From Chloroflexota bacterium (GTDB lineage Bacteria; Chloroflexota; Anaerolineae; J102): a stretch of DNA of 38,044 nt. Below, one piece after another: positions 16,078 through 25,957 of the stretch. The stretch spans positions 1 through 38,044 of the forward strand of contig JAADII010000158.1 of NCBI GenBank assembly GCA_013151415.1. Direction: 5' to 3'. The notes below the pieces were generated by a model that searched no databases, was not told where the DNA came from, and saw only the letters and a list, made by a program, of their open reading frames with translations. The position numbers and the translations under genes were made by a program. Positions within the stretch are counted from its first letter, which is position 1. Each line of letters begins with the position of its first letter.

Positions 16078-17307
16078 ATGCCTCCGGAGTCGTTTTCCAC
16101 GGATAAACCCCTGGTTATTTTTTATGAAGCGAATGACTTTCGCTTTTATGGCGCGGGACGGGTTTTATTGTGGCTGATGACGCGGCTGAAACAGATTCGG
16201 CCCCTTTTTGTTGCCCCGGGCGGGGGCGAACTGACGCGTCGGGTTCGGGCCGCCGGAGTCGAAACCGTGGTTTTGCCCCCTGCTGCGCCCTGGTTGCGAC
16301 TGGCGCGGCGAAGAGGACGAATGATCAAGTTGGCCAGGCGCGCCCTGTGGCCGCTATTGCTACGCGACGCCAACATGCTGGCGCAACTCGCCCGCGCGCG
16401 CGGCGCTCTGGGCATTCATGCCAACAGCACGCGCGCGGCCATCTACGCAGGGTTGGCTGCGCGGCGCGCGGGCATTCCTATGTGGTGGCACGTTCGCCGC
16501 GAGCGTCACCCGGGCCTATCTGAGCGATTGGCCTATTATCTAAGCGATCGCGTGTTGTGCGTGTCGGCTGCGGCGGCCCGGTCGTTGGCTTTCCCGAACA
16601 AAATTCGAGTCATCCCGGACGGCGTTCCCCTGGAGCGAATGAACCTCGATGCGGATGGCTCGGCCTTTCGCGCGGCCTTGGGATGGCCGCAAGACGCCGC
16701 GGTTGTGACCGCGGCGGCCTCGCTTGCGCCCAACAAGCGCCATGATCTCTTTATTCATATGGCTCACCGACTGGCCTCTCGTTTTCCTCGCGCTCGTTTT
16801 CTCATCTGTGGCGATCTGCCAGCCGGCGCGCCGCCGAACTACAAACAGGCGCTGGAATCAATGGCCGGTCCCTTGTTGGCCACCGGACGACTCGCCATGC
16901 CAGGATTTATCGAAAATATGGCCCAAGTTTATGCGGCCACCGATGTCTTGGTCTTTCCCTCCGATGTCGAAGGTTTTGGCCTGGTGGTGGTGGAGGCCAT
17001 GATGATGGGCGTACCGGTGGTGCGCACCAACACGGCGGGAGCGGAAGAGACTGTGGAGAACGGTCGCACGGGGTTCGTCGTTCCTGTGGGCGATTTGGAC
17101 GCCCTAACCGGTCGCGTGGCCCATCTCTTGGCGAATGAGGCGCTTCGCCAAAAGATGGGACGCGCAGCGCAGGAAATGGCTCGCCGCCATTTTACGGCCC
17201 GTCAGATGGCTCATGAGGTCGAAACGCTCATGTTGGAGCGCATGTCTTCGTCTGCTTTGGCGGCGAGCTCGAGGAACATTGAAAAAGAGCAAGCGGGCGG
17301 AGGGTGA
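16078..17307 (+). CDS. GT4-family glycosyltransferase
   Basis: This 409-residue GT-B fold enzyme has the N-terminal acceptor domain opening with KPLVIFYEANDF and a glycine-rich GGGELTRRVRAAG, and the C-terminal nucleotide-sugar domain with ASLAPNKRHD and the E-x7-E motif in EGFGLVVVEAMMMGVPVV. Such enzymes build exopolysaccharide, glycolipid or glycoprotein sugars; donor and acceptor cannot be read from the sequence. It stands alone, with pckA upstream and a convergent hydrogenase operon downstream. Confidence 0.93.
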   Translation: MPPESFSTDKPLVIFYEANDFRFYGAGRVLLWLMTRLKQIRPLFVAPGGGELTRRVRAAGVETVVLPPAAPWLRLARRRGRMIKLARRALWPLLLRDANMLAQLARARGALGIHANSTRAAIYAGLAARRAGIPMWWHVRRERHPGLSERLAYYLSDRVLCVSAAAARSLAFPNKIRVIPDGVPLERMNLDADGSAFRAALGWPQDAAVVTAAASLAPNKRHDLFIHMAHRLASRFPRARFLICGDLPAGAPPNYKQALESMAGPLLATGRLAMPGFIENMAQVYAATDVLVFPSDVEGFGLVVVEAMMMGVPVVRTNTAGAEETVENGRTGFVVPVGDLDALTGRVAHLLANEALRQKMGRAAQEMARRHFTARQMAHEVETLMLERMSSSALAASSRNIEKEQAGGG

Positions 17308-17332
17308 GCGTCCTATCTCGCCTCCGCCCGCT
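17292..17332. terminator. stem-loop between convergent glycosyltransferase and hydrogenase genes
   Basis: AGCGGGCGGAGG (17292-17303) is perfectly complementary to 17321-17332 with a 17-base loop. The 5' arm overlaps the last codons of the glycosyltransferase. It can fold on both strands; neither side has a long T-run. Confidence 0.55.
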
Positions 17333-17354
17333 CATCTGACGGTTTCAACAGGAT

Positions 17355-18665
17355 TTAGCTGGCCGCGCGCCCTGAGTGAGTGATATTCAGCTTGAGAAAG
17401 TGGGTGGCGCAAGAGATGCAAGGATCGTAATTGCGCACCAACTGCTCACAACGCAGGGTGGCCTCCTCTTCCGAGAGGTCGAGCACCGTTGGAACGAACG
17501 CCCACAAATCATCCTCCATGCGCCGCAGATTTTGCGTGGTGGGCGCATCGATGCGGGCCTCCTGAATGATGCCGTTTTCGTCCAGGCGATAACGATGATA
17601 TAACATCCCGCGTGGGGCCTCGGTGATATGCGAGGCTGATCCTGCTCGAGGAGGCGCTGTGATCCGGCTCGGTTCGGGGCGCTGGTAATGCTCTATAATG
17701 TCCAGGGCTTCTTCGTATGCGTGCACCAATTCGATGGACCGAGCCACGATGCTAACGAAGGGATTATTGTTGGGGAAGGGAATGCCGCAGTCGCTCAGCG
17801 CCTTTTGCGCCAAGGGCGACAACTGTTCGGCATTGAGATTGACTCGCGCCAAGGGGCCAACAAAGTAACTGCCTCCGCCTTTTCGCAAAACGTGCAGCGC
17901 GTTGGAGTGAGCCACGTGTTCATCGATAAAGAATTCTTCATACGCTTCCATTGGGATGTCCAGGCCCTTGGAGGAGATGATTCGGCCCTCATTCATCGGA
18001 TATTCGTCGGGATGTGAGAGCGAGACAAATTCGTAATCCGCGGTGAATTGCGGGAAATCCAAACCCGCCGCCCATTTCACTGTGTCTAGCGCGGCCTGCA
18101 AACCCCATTCCAAATCAGCTTTCAGGCTCATCAGTTCACGTTTGCGAGGGGCCTTATAGAAGCCGCCCACGCAAGGCGAGACCGGGTGGATTTCGCGGCC
18201 TCCTAAAAGAGCGAGTAAATCGTTGCCGATTTTTTTCAAACGCAGCCCTTGTTCAACAATGGGTCTGAGCTCGGGCGTCGCGGCCATGGCGATGGCGCTC
18301 TCATAGCCCAAGAAATCGGGCGCTGCAAGCAAGTAGACATGCAACGCATGGCTTTCGATCCATTCGCCGCAATAGAGCAGGCGACGCAGTGTTCGGATCT
18401 CGGGCGAGATCTCGATGCCTAAAATCTTTTCCATGGCATGCGTCGAGCTCATCTGATAGGCCACAGGGCAAATGCCGCAGATGCGCGCGGTGATGTCGGG
18501 GGCGTCTTGATACCCGCGCCCGCGCAAGAAGGCTTCGAAAAAGCGCGGGGGTTCGAAGATGCGCAACTCGAGATGGGTGATTTGACCATCCTCCACCACA
18601 ATATCCAACGCGCCTTCGCCTTCGACGCGAGCCATGTAATCCACTTTGATCCGTTGCGTTGTCAT
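17355..18665 (-). CDS. hyhL: group 3b NiFe hydrogenase large (catalytic) subunit
   Basis: This 436-residue subunit binds the NiFe centre. The two Cys pairs are C63/C66 in [10 protein letters not shown] and C416/C419 in DPCISCATH. The 14 residues after H422 (FLKLNI...) are the expected C-terminal peptide removed by the maturation endopeptidase. The start ATG at 18665 follows GGAGGTGA and overlaps the small-subunit stop by 4 bases; a longer open frame upstream is not coding. With hyhS, hyhG and hyhB it forms the cytosolic NAD(P)-linked bidirectional hydrogenase (sulfhydrogenase type). No maturation genes (hyp, endopeptidase) lie in the window. Confidence 0.97.
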   Translation of the reverse strand: MTTQRIKVDYMARVEGEGALDIVVEDGQITHLELRIFEPPRFFEAFLRGRGYQDAPDITARICGICPVAYQMSSTHAMEKILGIEISPEIRTLRRLLYCGEWIESHALHVYLLAAPDFLGYESAIAMAATPELRPIVEQGLRLKKIGNDLLALLGGREIHPVSPCVGGFYKAPRKRELMSLKADLEWGLQAALDTVKWAAGLDFPQFTADYEFVSLSHPDEYPMNEGRIISSKGLDIPMEAYEEFFIDEHVAHSNALHVLRKGGGSYFVGPLARVNLNAEQLSPLAQKALSDCGIPFPNNNPFVSIVARSIELVHAYEEALDIIEHYQRPEPSRITAPPRAGSASHITEAPRGMLYHRYRLDENGIIQEARIDAPTTQNLRRMEDDLWAFVPTVLDLSEEEATLRCEQLVRNYDPCISCATHFLKLNITHSGRAAS

Positions 18666-19471
18666 GCCGTCACCTCCTCGAAGCGGTCGCTGGCCAGTCG
18701 AAAGGCCTCGGCGTAACCGCTGAAGCCGCGATAGAGTCGAGAAATCTCGTCCGCGCCCATTCCCAACGTTTGTAAGTGCAGGCCCAGGGATTCGGTGTTG
18801 GGCGCTTCCATGGGGCCGTAGCATCCATAACATCCCCGGTTGTAAGCTGGACAAATGGCGCCACAACCCGCTTGCGTCACCGGCCCCAAACAAGCCGTTC
18901 CCTGCGTGACCATGATGCAGGGCGTGGCGCGCCGTTTGCACTCGATACAAACGCTATGGGTGGGCGTGCGCGGTTGGCGACCTATGAGCAGCGAGGTGAT
19001 GACTTCGAGCAACTGGTGTTTGTTGATGGGGCATCCGCGCAGCTCGAAATCAACCTGTACATAGTCGCTGATGGGGACGGATGTGGCCAACGTGTCGATG
19101 TATTGCGGATGCGCGTATACGATGTTGATGAATTCGTCCACATCGCGCCAATTGCGCAGGGCCTGAATCCCGCCCGCGGTCGCGCAGGCGCCGATGGCAA
19201 TGAGGTATTTTGACTGACGCCGAATCTCGCGTATTTCTCTCGCCTGTTCAGGCGTGGAGATAGAGCCTTCGACCAGAGTGACGTCGTAAGGGCCGGAAAG
19301 GCGCCGGTCGCGCGCTTCGACAAAGTAGGCGATTTCCACCGCGCCGGCCACGTCCAACAGCGCTTCCTCCGCATCCAACAATGACAACTGGCAGCCATCG
19401 CAAGATGCAAACTTGAACACGGCTAATTTGGGTTTGCTTGGTTCGGCTCGCTTCGTCTTTTGGGTGCTCAT
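18662..19471 (-). CDS. hyhS: group 3b NiFe hydrogenase small subunit
   Basis: This 269-residue Fe-S subunit passes electrons from the NiFe site to the flavin subunit. The proximal-cluster CXXC is C24/C27 in [10 protein letters not shown], with [18 protein letters not shown] and the Cys-rich C-terminal region ([29 protein letters not shown]) following. There is no twin-Arg signal, so it is cytosolic as expected for group 3. It starts immediately next to the hyhG stop, behind GGAGG. Confidence 0.97.
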   Translation of the reverse strand: MSTQKTKRAEPSKPKLAVFKFASCDGCQLSLLDAEEALLDVAGAVEIAYFVEARDRRLSGPYDVTLVEGSISTPEQAREIREIRRQSKYLIAIGACATAGGIQALRNWRDVDEFINIVYAHPQYIDTLATSVPISDYVQVDFELRGCPINKHQLLEVITSLLIGRQPRTPTHSVCIECKRRATPCIMVTQGTACLGPVTQAGCGAICPAYNRGCYGCYGPMEAPNTESLGLHLQTLGMGADEISRLYRGFSGYAEAFRLASDRFEEVTA

Positions 19472-20353
19472 TTAAAAATCCTCCACCGCAAAGAAAGGCT
19501 CGATGGCGGCATAAGGATAGACAGGGCCATCCTTGCACACGAATGTGGGTCCCAGCTGGCAATGGCCGCACAACCCGATGCCGCATTTCATGTTTCTTTC
19601 CAACGACACAAAAATTCGCTCTTTGGGAATGCGTCGCGCCAATGCCTCGTAGATCACAAAGTGCATCATGATCTCGGGGCCGCAAGTTAGCACCACCGTC
19701 TTTCGCGGATCCAAACGAATGTGATAGAAGAGCATTGGCACCACGCCTACATGACCCTTCCAGGTGGGGGCGGCCCTATCCACGGTTTGCAACACGCGAA
19801 TGTCGCGCTTTTCCCACGCTTCAAATTCATCGGTGTAAAGCATATCGGCCGGAGTGCGAGCGCCATATAGCAAGAACACCCGTCCAAAATCTTGGCGCTG
19901 TTGCAAAATGGCGTAAATGACCGGCCGCAATGGCGCCAGACCGATGCCGCCGGTCACGATGCATACATCTTGCCCGCGTAGCTGATCGATAGGCCACGGC
20001 TGTCCATAAGGCCCGCGCACGCCGATCACATCGCCCACTTGCAAGCGTCCGATGGCTTGCGTCACGTTGCCTGCATAGCGGATGGTGTGACCCATGACGC
20101 CCGGTTGAGCGGGATCGGAGCTGAGCGAGATGGGCGCTTCGCCAATGCCGGGCAGGTAAAGCATATTGAACTGTCCTGGCTGAAAGTGATAACTCAAACG
20201 GACGCTTTCATCTTCGAACGCGAGTTCATAGGTGGCGATAGCGTAAGCCTCCTCGCGGATCCTGGTAATTCGCGCCGGATGCATGAGCATGGGGTAGGTT
20301 CGAGACATGGTTTCGCTTAATGTCGATGGGTTCATAAAGTCCAACATTTTCAC
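19472..20353 (-). CDS. hyhG: hydrogenase FAD/NAD(P)-binding (gamma) subunit
   Basis: This 293-residue ferredoxin-reductase-like subunit has a beta-barrel FAD domain ([15 protein letters not shown]), a NAD(P)-binding Rossmann part ([31 protein letters not shown]) and a C-terminal [2Fe-2S] motif ([14 protein letters not shown] with a later Cys in FVCKDG), like dihydroorotate dehydrogenase electron-transfer subunits. It exchanges electrons between the hydrogenase and NAD(P)H. Its start overlaps the hyhB stop by 4 bases. Confidence 0.95.
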   Translation of the reverse strand: MKMLDFMNPSTLSETMSRTYPMLMHPARITRIREEAYAIATYELAFEDESVRLSYHFQPGQFNMLYLPGIGEAPISLSSDPAQPGVMGHTIRYAGNVTQAIGRLQVGDVIGVRGPYGQPWPIDQLRGQDVCIVTGGIGLAPLRPVIYAILQQRQDFGRVFLLYGARTPADMLYTDEFEAWEKRDIRVLQTVDRAAPTWKGHVGVVPMLFYHIRLDPRKTVVLTCGPEIMMHFVIYEALARRIPKERIFVSLERNMKCGIGLCGHCQLGPTFVCKDGPVYPYAAIEPFFAVEDF

Positions 20354-21468
20354 ACCTCCCCTCGGATGGCGGTGATCTCTTCGGTGATGTCAATGCCGAC
20401 GGGGCACCAGGTGATGCAGCGGCCGCAGCCCACGCATCCCAACGTCCCAAACTGGTCCACCCACGAGGCCAGCTTGTGGGTCATCCATTGGCGATAGCGA
20501 GAGCGCACGTGTGGGCGGATATTGCCGCCATGGACATGAGAAAATTGGAGCGAGAAGCAAGAATCCCATACTCGCACCCGCTCATTGGTCTCACCAAGCA
20601 GATCGCTCACCTCTTGCACGTCGCTGCAGAAACAGGTTGGGCAGACCATGGTGCAGTTGGCGCATGAAAGACAACGTTCGGCCACCTGGTCCCAGCGCGG
20701 ATGCTCCAAATTTTGGTAGAGCAAGGCGGGTAGGTCGGAGATGTCCATATGGCGGCCCATGCTTTTTTCGGCCTGAGTCAGGCGTTCGCGCATGGTTTGC
20801 AACTCAAACGCGCCGGCTGGTCGCCACCGAACGCCGCTCATAATGCGTCTGCCCATTTCTGAGCCGACTTCGATCACAAAAACGTCATCCAATTCGGTTA
20901 AACCCAAGTCGAAGCCCGGCCCCGCCTTTGGGCCGGTGTCCATCGAGGCGCAAAAACAAGTGGCGCCGGGCTCGGTGCAATTCACCGCGAGGACAAAAGC
21001 CAATTGACGCCTGGCCTTATAGTCCGGGTCTTGATAAGGGCCGCCGAGAAACACTCGGTCCTGAATGTGAATGGCCTGCAGCTCGCAGCCGCGCACACCG
21101 ATGAACGCATATCGGGGCGGCTCCTCCACATGAGGCTCCACTGAGAATGAACCGTTTTGTTTTCGTATGGTCATTAGTTTTTGCACCGGCGGAAAGAGAA
21201 AACGTTTCCACGAGTGCGGCCCCACAACATAGCCAAAGACGGCCTGGTCATCGCGGCGATGCAACCGGTAGGTGGCGGCTTCTTGTCGGTCGGTCCAGCC
21301 AATAGGTAAATCGTCCATGCCATCGATTTCGTCGTAAACAATGGCGCCTTCCCCCAATGTGGGGCCAATCAGGGTGTAGCCTTCCTGCTTTAGGCCCCGA
21401 AAGATGCTTTCCAGCGCCTCCTTGTCAATGCTGACATAAGCGCCGATGTCGGGCGTCAGTTCGGTCAT
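20350..21468 (-). CDS. hyhB: hydrogenase 4Fe-4S (beta) subunit
   Basis: This 372-residue subunit carries two cubane clusters in its C-terminal half: [16 protein letters not shown] and [17 protein letters not shown]. The N-terminal part ([35 protein letters not shown]) is typical of the sulfhydrogenase beta / HyhB family. AGGAGG lies just upstream of the ATG. The gene order B-G-S-L is the same as in Pyrococcus sulfhydrogenase operons. Confidence 0.95.
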   Translation of the reverse strand: MTELTPDIGAYVSIDKEALESIFRGLKQEGYTLIGPTLGEGAIVYDEIDGMDDLPIGWTDRQEAATYRLHRRDDQAVFGYVVGPHSWKRFLFPPVQKLMTIRKQNGSFSVEPHVEEPPRYAFIGVRGCELQAIHIQDRVFLGGPYQDPDYKARRQLAFVLAVNCTEPGATCFCASMDTGPKAGPGFDLGLTELDDVFVIEVGSEMGRRIMSGVRWRPAGAFELQTMRERLTQAEKSMGRHMDISDLPALLYQNLEHPRWDQVAERCLSCANCTMVCPTCFCSDVQEVSDLLGETNERVRVWDSCFSLQFSHVHGGNIRPHVRSRYRQWMTHKLASWVDQFGTLGCVGCGRCITWCPVGIDITEEITAIRGEV

Positions 21469-21525
21469 GGTGCCTCCTGGGAAATGGGAGTTCGGGTGTC
21501 GATAATGAAGAGCCGGAGTGCGTGC

Positions 21526-21993
21526 TTACGATGAGTGGGCGAAGATGTCGAGGAGCTGTAAGCGGGTGGCCTTGAGCCGGCTGGCGATGACGCTGGAAAC
21601 CCGCCATAGAATGGCCGATGCCAGCATGCAATCCTCATCCATGATCTCGCGCAATTGTGCGGCGTTCATGGCGATGGCCTTCACGGGCGTCATCGCCCGC
21701 GCGCCGGCGGTTTTGCGCGAGCCGGGAAAGATGGATGACCATCCCAGCAGTTCGCCCGGCCCCAGGGTGAGAATGGTTGTGCGGCCGCGACCGGGCGCAT
21801 AGATCTCTAACGCCACCTTGCCCTCATCGATGATATAAATGTATTCCCCCACATCCTGCTCCCGAAAGATGACTCGTTCCTCGTCGAATTGGACCAAGGC
21901 CGAGACCTTGGCCAGTTTTTCCAGTTGGTCTGGTTCCAAGTCGCGCGTGAATTCGAGCTCTTGCAACCGTTGTAAGATGGTGTCGGTGGTCAT
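21526..21993 (-). CDS. cyclic-nucleotide-binding-domain protein without DNA-binding domain
   Basis: This 155-residue protein consists of a single CRP-type cNMP-binding domain: FDEERVIFREQDVGEYIYII, the barrel end GPGELLGWSSIF and the P-x-R-like TAGARAMTPVKAI, followed by a helix and stop. The helix-turn-helix of CRP/FNR is absent, so it cannot act as a classical transcription factor. It starts behind AAGGAG and is the first gene of the hydrogenase operon, 57 bases before hyhB. By context it may tune hydrogenase activity or assembly in response to a ligand; this is inference. CNB-only proteins next to group 3b hydrogenases are, as I recall, a recurrent arrangement. Confidence 0.88.
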   Translation of the reverse strand: MTTDTILQRLQELEFTRDLEPDQLEKLAKVSALVQFDEERVIFREQDVGEYIYIIDEGKVALEIYAPGRGRTTILTLGPGELLGWSSIFPGSRKTAGARAMTPVKAIAMNAAQLREIMDEDCMLASAILWRVSSVIASRLKATRLQLLDIFAHSS

Positions 21994-22104
21994 GCGTATC
22001 TCCTTTCGAGAAGCGACGATAGACGGCGCGACGGCCGCGCGACAGAGCCTGACGCGGCGCTTTTTTCTCGCCGCCATCCACTTGCCTGGGCTTTGTGTTT
22101 TCTC

Positions 22105-22139
22105 TGTGATTATTGTAACAGCATTGGCGCATTTGTATA
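22105..22139 (-). promoter_or_regulatory. candidate hydrogenase operon promoter with CRP-like half-palindrome
   Basis: Minus-strand TATACA (22139-22134) and TACAAT (22117-22112) are 16 bases apart. TGTGA-N6-TAACA (22105-22120), one base off the CRP consensus TGTGA-N6-TCACA, overlaps the -10 box and would repress if bound. Confidence 0.35.
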
Positions 22140-22178
22140 TGAGCTACATCACTTTTTTATGAGAAATGCATGAACATG

Positions 22179-22187
22179 TGCTATACT
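22179..22187 (+). promoter_or_regulatory. extended -10 promoter candidate upstream of the DsbA-like gene
   Basis: TGC directly precedes TATACT, an extended -10 element; no -35 box is obvious. The leader would be about 140 bases. Confidence 0.4.
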
Positions 22188-22335
22188 TTGGCTCCCGCCG
22201 CCGCTCTCTCTTGCGGCGGCCTTGTTGCATCAACCCCCTTTGTCACTCCTCCAAAGCCCGATGCTCGAAGTCGGCCGGGCGGCCGTGATAAGGCGGTTGG
22301 ATCCATCAAAAACATACCCATATCAGGTGTTTCAT

Positions 22336-23076
22336 ATGGCCCGAAAAGCAACTGCCAGACCTCGTAAGAGAAGCAAGCCTTTATCGCAAAAGCGCACATC
22401 CGCCAGCCGTCGTTGGTTGTGGATTGCGATTGGCGCGGCCCTGGCGTTGATGGTTGCGCTTGTTGGCGCGGCCTTGATCAACAATCGTGATGAGAGCGCC
22501 GCGACTCAGGCTACAGCCGGCTCCACCCTCGCCGAGCAGATTGGTCAGCCCATCGATGGACGCATCATGGGCAGTCACGACGCCCCCGTGCTCATCGAGG
22601 CCTACGAAGATTACCAATGTCCGCATTGTCAAGAGTTCAACCGGTTGCTCGAAGACGTTATTCGCAACGACTTGGTGGCTTCGGGAAAGGCGCGTTTCCA
22701 GTTCATCAATCGTTTTGTGGTTAGCCCCGAATCCATCATCGCAGCCGAGGCGGCCGAATGCGCGCTGGACCAAGGTAGGTTTTGGGAGTATCACGATGTG
22801 TTGTTCGAGGCGCTGCGCAATAGCCGAGCCGCTGTTCGCACCGATAATCTGAAAAAATTGGCCGCGGAAATCGGATTGGACGAGGACGCGTTCAATCAGT
22901 GCCTTGATTCGCGAAAACATTACGAAGCATTGCTGCGTGAAGACGCCGAGTCCATGGCGCGCGGAGTGAACGCCACGCCCACCATTTTTATCAATGGCGT
23001 GCAATATCGCGGTCCGTTCGACCCCGTTCAATTCAAAGCCGCGGTTGAAGAAGCGGCCAAGCGCGCCGGCTTGTAA
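22336..23076 (+). CDS. membrane-anchored DsbA/DsbG-like thioredoxin-fold protein
   Basis: This 246-residue protein has a basic N-terminus (MARKATARPRKRSKP), one membrane helix (about residues 27-48) and an extracytoplasmic thioredoxin fold. The active site is C95-P-H-C98 in YEDYQCPHCQEF, with the cis-Pro loop NATPTIFINGV. The CPHC pair is that of oxidising DsbA. It is expected to form or shuffle disulfides outside the membrane. ATG 22336 is chosen because the basic/hydrophobic anchor begins there and AGGTG lies eight bases upstream. The partner DsbB/VKOR is not in the window. Confidence 0.93.
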   Translation: MARKATARPRKRSKPLSQKRTSASRRWLWIAIGAALALMVALVGAALINNRDESAATQATAGSTLAEQIGQPIDGRIMGSHDAPVLIEAYEDYQCPHCQEFNRLLEDVIRNDLVASGKARFQFINRFVVSPESIIAAEAAECALDQGRFWEYHDVLFEALRNSRAAVRTDNLKKLAAEIGLDEDAFNQCLDSRKHYEALLREDAESMARGVNATPTIFINGVQYRGPFDPVQFKAAVEEAAKRAGL

Positions 23077-23122
23077 CGATTTTTTGCCAATTTGCCTGCT
23101 CAATTTCATTGAAGGAGACGTT

Positions 23123-25129
23123 ATGCGGAAAGTTGACACTCTTTTGGTTGGCGGCGCCGTGGTCACCATGAATGCCAAGTGGGATATTTTTGATCCCGGG
23201 GCTGTGGCCATCGACGGCTCAGACATTGTGGCGGTTGGTCCGGTCGCGCGCGTTCGTCAAATCGTCAAGGCTGAAAACGAGATCGATTGTTCTGGACAGA
23301 TTATCATCCCTGGTTTGGTCAATGCGCATACGCACGCGGCCATGACTCTGTTGCGCGGGCTGGTGGACGATTTGCGCCTGGACGTGTGGCTATTGGGCTA
23401 TATGATGCCGGTGGAGCGGGAGTTCGTCGGCCCAGATTTTTGTGATGTGGGCACGCGACTGGCGTGCGCTGAGATGTTGTTGAGCGGCGTCACCACTTTT
23501 AACGACATGTATTATTTCGAAGAAGAGGTGGCTCGCGCAACCGCGGATGTGGGCATGCGCGCGGTGCTGGGCCAGACCATTCTCAAATTTCCCGCACCCG
23601 ACGCCGAGTCTTATGATCACGGCCTCGAGCGATGCCGCTCGTTCATCGAGGGCTGGAAAGACCACCCTCTCATCACACCCGCGGTCGCGCCTCATGCGCC
23701 ATATACCAGCACGGCCGAGATTTTGCAGGCCGCCACCTCATTGGCCTTGGAATTCGATGTGCCTTTGCACATACACTTGTCGGAAACCGCGCTCGAGGTG
23801 CAAAACGCGGAACGGGATTTTGGCGCGCCGCCTATCGAATATGTGTATGAACAGGGTTTGTTCAACGCCAAAGTGATTGCCGCGCACTGTGTTCATATCA
23901 CTCGAGGCGAGATTCCTCTTTTGGCTGATCACGGTGCTGGCGTGGCGCACAACCCCTCTTCGAACCTAAAATTGGCTTCAGGTTTTGCGCCGGTTCAACA
24001 AATGCGCGCGGCCGGCGTGCCTGTGGGCATTGGCACCGATGGCCCGGCCAGCAACAATGATCTCGATATGTTCGAAGAAGTGCGTTTGGCGTCGTTCTTG
24101 CCCAAAGCCGTGACCGGCGATCCAACTGCGTTGCCCGCGCGCGAGGCTTTTGCCATGGCCACCATCGAAGGAGCTCGCGCCTTGCACATGGACGCCATCA
24201 TTGGCAGTCTGGAGGTGGGCAAACGGGCCGATATCGTGGTGGTGGATCAGGATGGCGTTCATAGTACGCCTCGCTTCCATCTCAGCGACGCGAATATCTA
24301 CGGCCATCTCATCTATGCGGCCAAGAGCGAAGATGTGCGCCATGTCTGGGTGCATGGCCGGCAGTTGGTGCGCGATCGCGAATTGCTCACCATTGATTTG
24401 CCCGCGCTGCGAGCGCGCGCGATCGAGATCGCCGCGCGCATCAACGCGTTCATGACCGAGCGAGAGGGCAGCTTGCTCAACAAGACCGTCGCCATTGGCG
24501 GTTTTGCCCAACAAGAGACTTACGAAGTGCAGGTGAAGGTTCAGGTCGACGATATCGAGATGGTCGAGGCGCGGCTGCGCGCGATTGGTTTGGATGTGGT
24601 GAAAGAATCGGTTCGCCAGCAGTTCGACACCTATTTTCTTTTCGAGGGCGGCATCGAAGACCACTATTTGCGATATCGCGAAGACAACGAGATCGTGGGC
24701 GAGGATGGCCAAATGACCGGCTTGAATGTCGTGAAGCCCACCTACACCTTGACGCTGATTGAGGGGCTGCACGAGCGAGAATATCAGGATTCGGTCATCC
24801 TCAGTCGTTCACGTTACACGGCCCAGGCCACCTATTCACTGCGGTTTTATCGCGAGTATTTCAAGCCCCGTCGCGAGTATGAAGTGGTGAAATGGCGACA
24901 CCGCTATCGAGTCAAGTTTGAAGACACCGAGTTCGCCATCAATATCGATCGCGTGACGCGCCCGCAAGGACTGGGCAATTTCGTGGAGATCAAAGCGCGC
25001 ACCTGGTCGGCCAGCGACGCAGAGCGCAAGGCGCAGCTTATTTCAAAGCTTTTGCGTAAGCTGGGGCTTAGCACGCGGCGCGAAGTGCGCGGCGATTACA
25101 TTACGCTGGTGAGTCAGCCTGTGTTATAG
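23123..25129 (+). CDS. MtaD/SsnA-type amidohydrolase fused to a CYTH-like domain
   Basis: This 668-residue protein combines two domains. Residues 1-455 are a metal-dependent deaminase of the S-adenosylhomocysteine / 5-methylthioadenosine deaminase (TrzN/AtzA, MtaD) group: metal ligands H69 and H71 in NAHTHAAM, HIHLSET, AAHCVH and the Asp in GTDGPASNND. Residues about 462-668 have CYTH-like features: YEVQVKVQVDD (E468, Q470, K472, close to the ExExK signature, with Gln at the middle Glu), many charged beta strands, and FVEIKARTW. CYTH domains bind triphosphates (thiamine triphosphatase, class IV adenylyl cyclase). AAGGAG precedes ATG 23123. The coupling of a nucleoside deaminase with a triphosphate-binding domain in one chain is unusual. 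Confidence 0.9.
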   Translation: MRKVDTLLVGGAVVTMNAKWDIFDPGAVAIDGSDIVAVGPVARVRQIVKAENEIDCSGQIIIPGLVNAHTHAAMTLLRGLVDDLRLDVWLLGYMMPVEREFVGPDFCDVGTRLACAEMLLSGVTTFNDMYYFEEEVARATADVGMRAVLGQTILKFPAPDAESYDHGLERCRSFIEGWKDHPLITPAVAPHAPYTSTAEILQAATSLALEFDVPLHIHLSETALEVQNAERDFGAPPIEYVYEQGLFNAKVIAAHCVHITRGEIPLLADHGAGVAHNPSSNLKLASGFAPVQQMRAAGVPVGIGTDGPASNNDLDMFEEVRLASFLPKAVTGDPTALPAREAFAMATIEGARALHMDAIIGSLEVGKRADIVVVDQDGVHSTPRFHLSDANIYGHLIYAAKSEDVRHVWVHGRQLVRDRELLTIDLPALRARAIEIAARINAFMTEREGSLLNKTVAIGGFAQQETYEVQVKVQVDDIEMVEARLRAIGLDVVKESVRQQFDTYFLFEGGIEDHYLRYREDNEIVGEDGQMTGLNVVKPTYTLTLIEGLHEREYQDSVILSRSRYTAQATYSLRFYREYFKPRREYEVVKWRHRYRVKFEDTEFAINIDRVTRPQGLGNFVEIKARTWSASDAERKAQLISKLLRKLGLSTRREVRGDYITLVSQPVL

Positions 25130-25136
25130 CTGATCT

Positions 25137-25826
25137 TCAGAGTATGTCTGTTGGCTGAGTCCAGGCTTTGCTTCGGATAATGTAAATGATCTCTTCTTCG
25201 TAAAGGTGCAGAGTTTCGGCCAAGGCGTCTGTGGCCAGATCCATAATATCGCCATCGTAAGGCTGCTGGCCCTGCTTGTGCAGCGTCTGCTCGAGCTGTT
25301 CTCGCGTGATGCGCAACCGACGCGTGCTAGGCGGCTTCTTTTTCAGAACCTGTATCGCCACCTCGGCCAAACGAATGGCCAATTCTTGCTGTTGGCGTTC
25401 ATTCATGGGCTTGAGTTGCGTTGGATTCTGGATGAACGCCTCGTAGATTTCGTTGGCGAAATGGTGTTCGAGCCACTGCTCCCATGTGGGCGCTCCTCGA
25501 AAGAAACGTTCCGCCGGGATGAGCATTTCCGTTTCTTCCTCCTCATAACGCTGCTCCTCCCATTCATCTTCCAGGAGGTCGTCGAGAAGCGAGCGAGAAA
25601 GGTTGTTTGCGTCGATGTCGGGTTTTGTCATGAAGCGAAAGAAGCGAGCGGCCAGGGGAGCGGCTACGATGAGGGCGATAAACCCCAAAAGGGACCCCTC
25701 GAATAGCGTGAATGGCAGAAACTGCATTAACACCCAGCCAATGCCTATGGCCGCGGCCAGCGGTGCCGTCACCAAGAGCAGAAAGAAAAGTAAACTTAGG
25801 AGAAGGAGTAGGACAAGGCTCAACAT
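25137..25826 (-). CDS. membrane protein of unknown function
   Basis: This 229-residue protein has two hydrophobic segments (about residues 1-32 and 40-60), then a long acidic cytoplasmic-looking part (EDEWEEQRYEEEETE), a region AERFFRGAPTWEQWLEHHF and a helical C-terminus with basic patch KKKPPSTRRLRITREQLEQ. I do not recognise a family. It lies downstream of the APH-like kinase on the same strand (131-base gap) and converges on the amidohydrolase gene with seven bases between the stops. Confidence 0.7.
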   Translation of the reverse strand: MLSLVLLLLLSLLFFLLLVTAPLAAAIGIGWVLMQFLPFTLFEGSLLGFIALIVAAPLAARFFRFMTKPDIDANNLSRSLLDDLLEDEWEEQRYEEEETEMLIPAERFFRGAPTWEQWLEHHFANEIYEAFIQNPTQLKPMNERQQQELAIRLAEVAIQVLKKKPPSTRRLRITREQLEQTLHKQGQQPYDGDIMDLATDALAETLHLYEEEIIYIIRSKAWTQPTDIL

Positions 25827-25957
25827 GATGAACAGTCTTTTGTAAAGCGATCGGGTTTTGTTTTTTACAAAGCGATGGTGTTGTTGTTTTGAGCAGAGGA
25901 CGGCGTTTGGTGGGTTTGCCTCCGCGCGTCATTCTACAATGCGCTCGACATGTTCGC

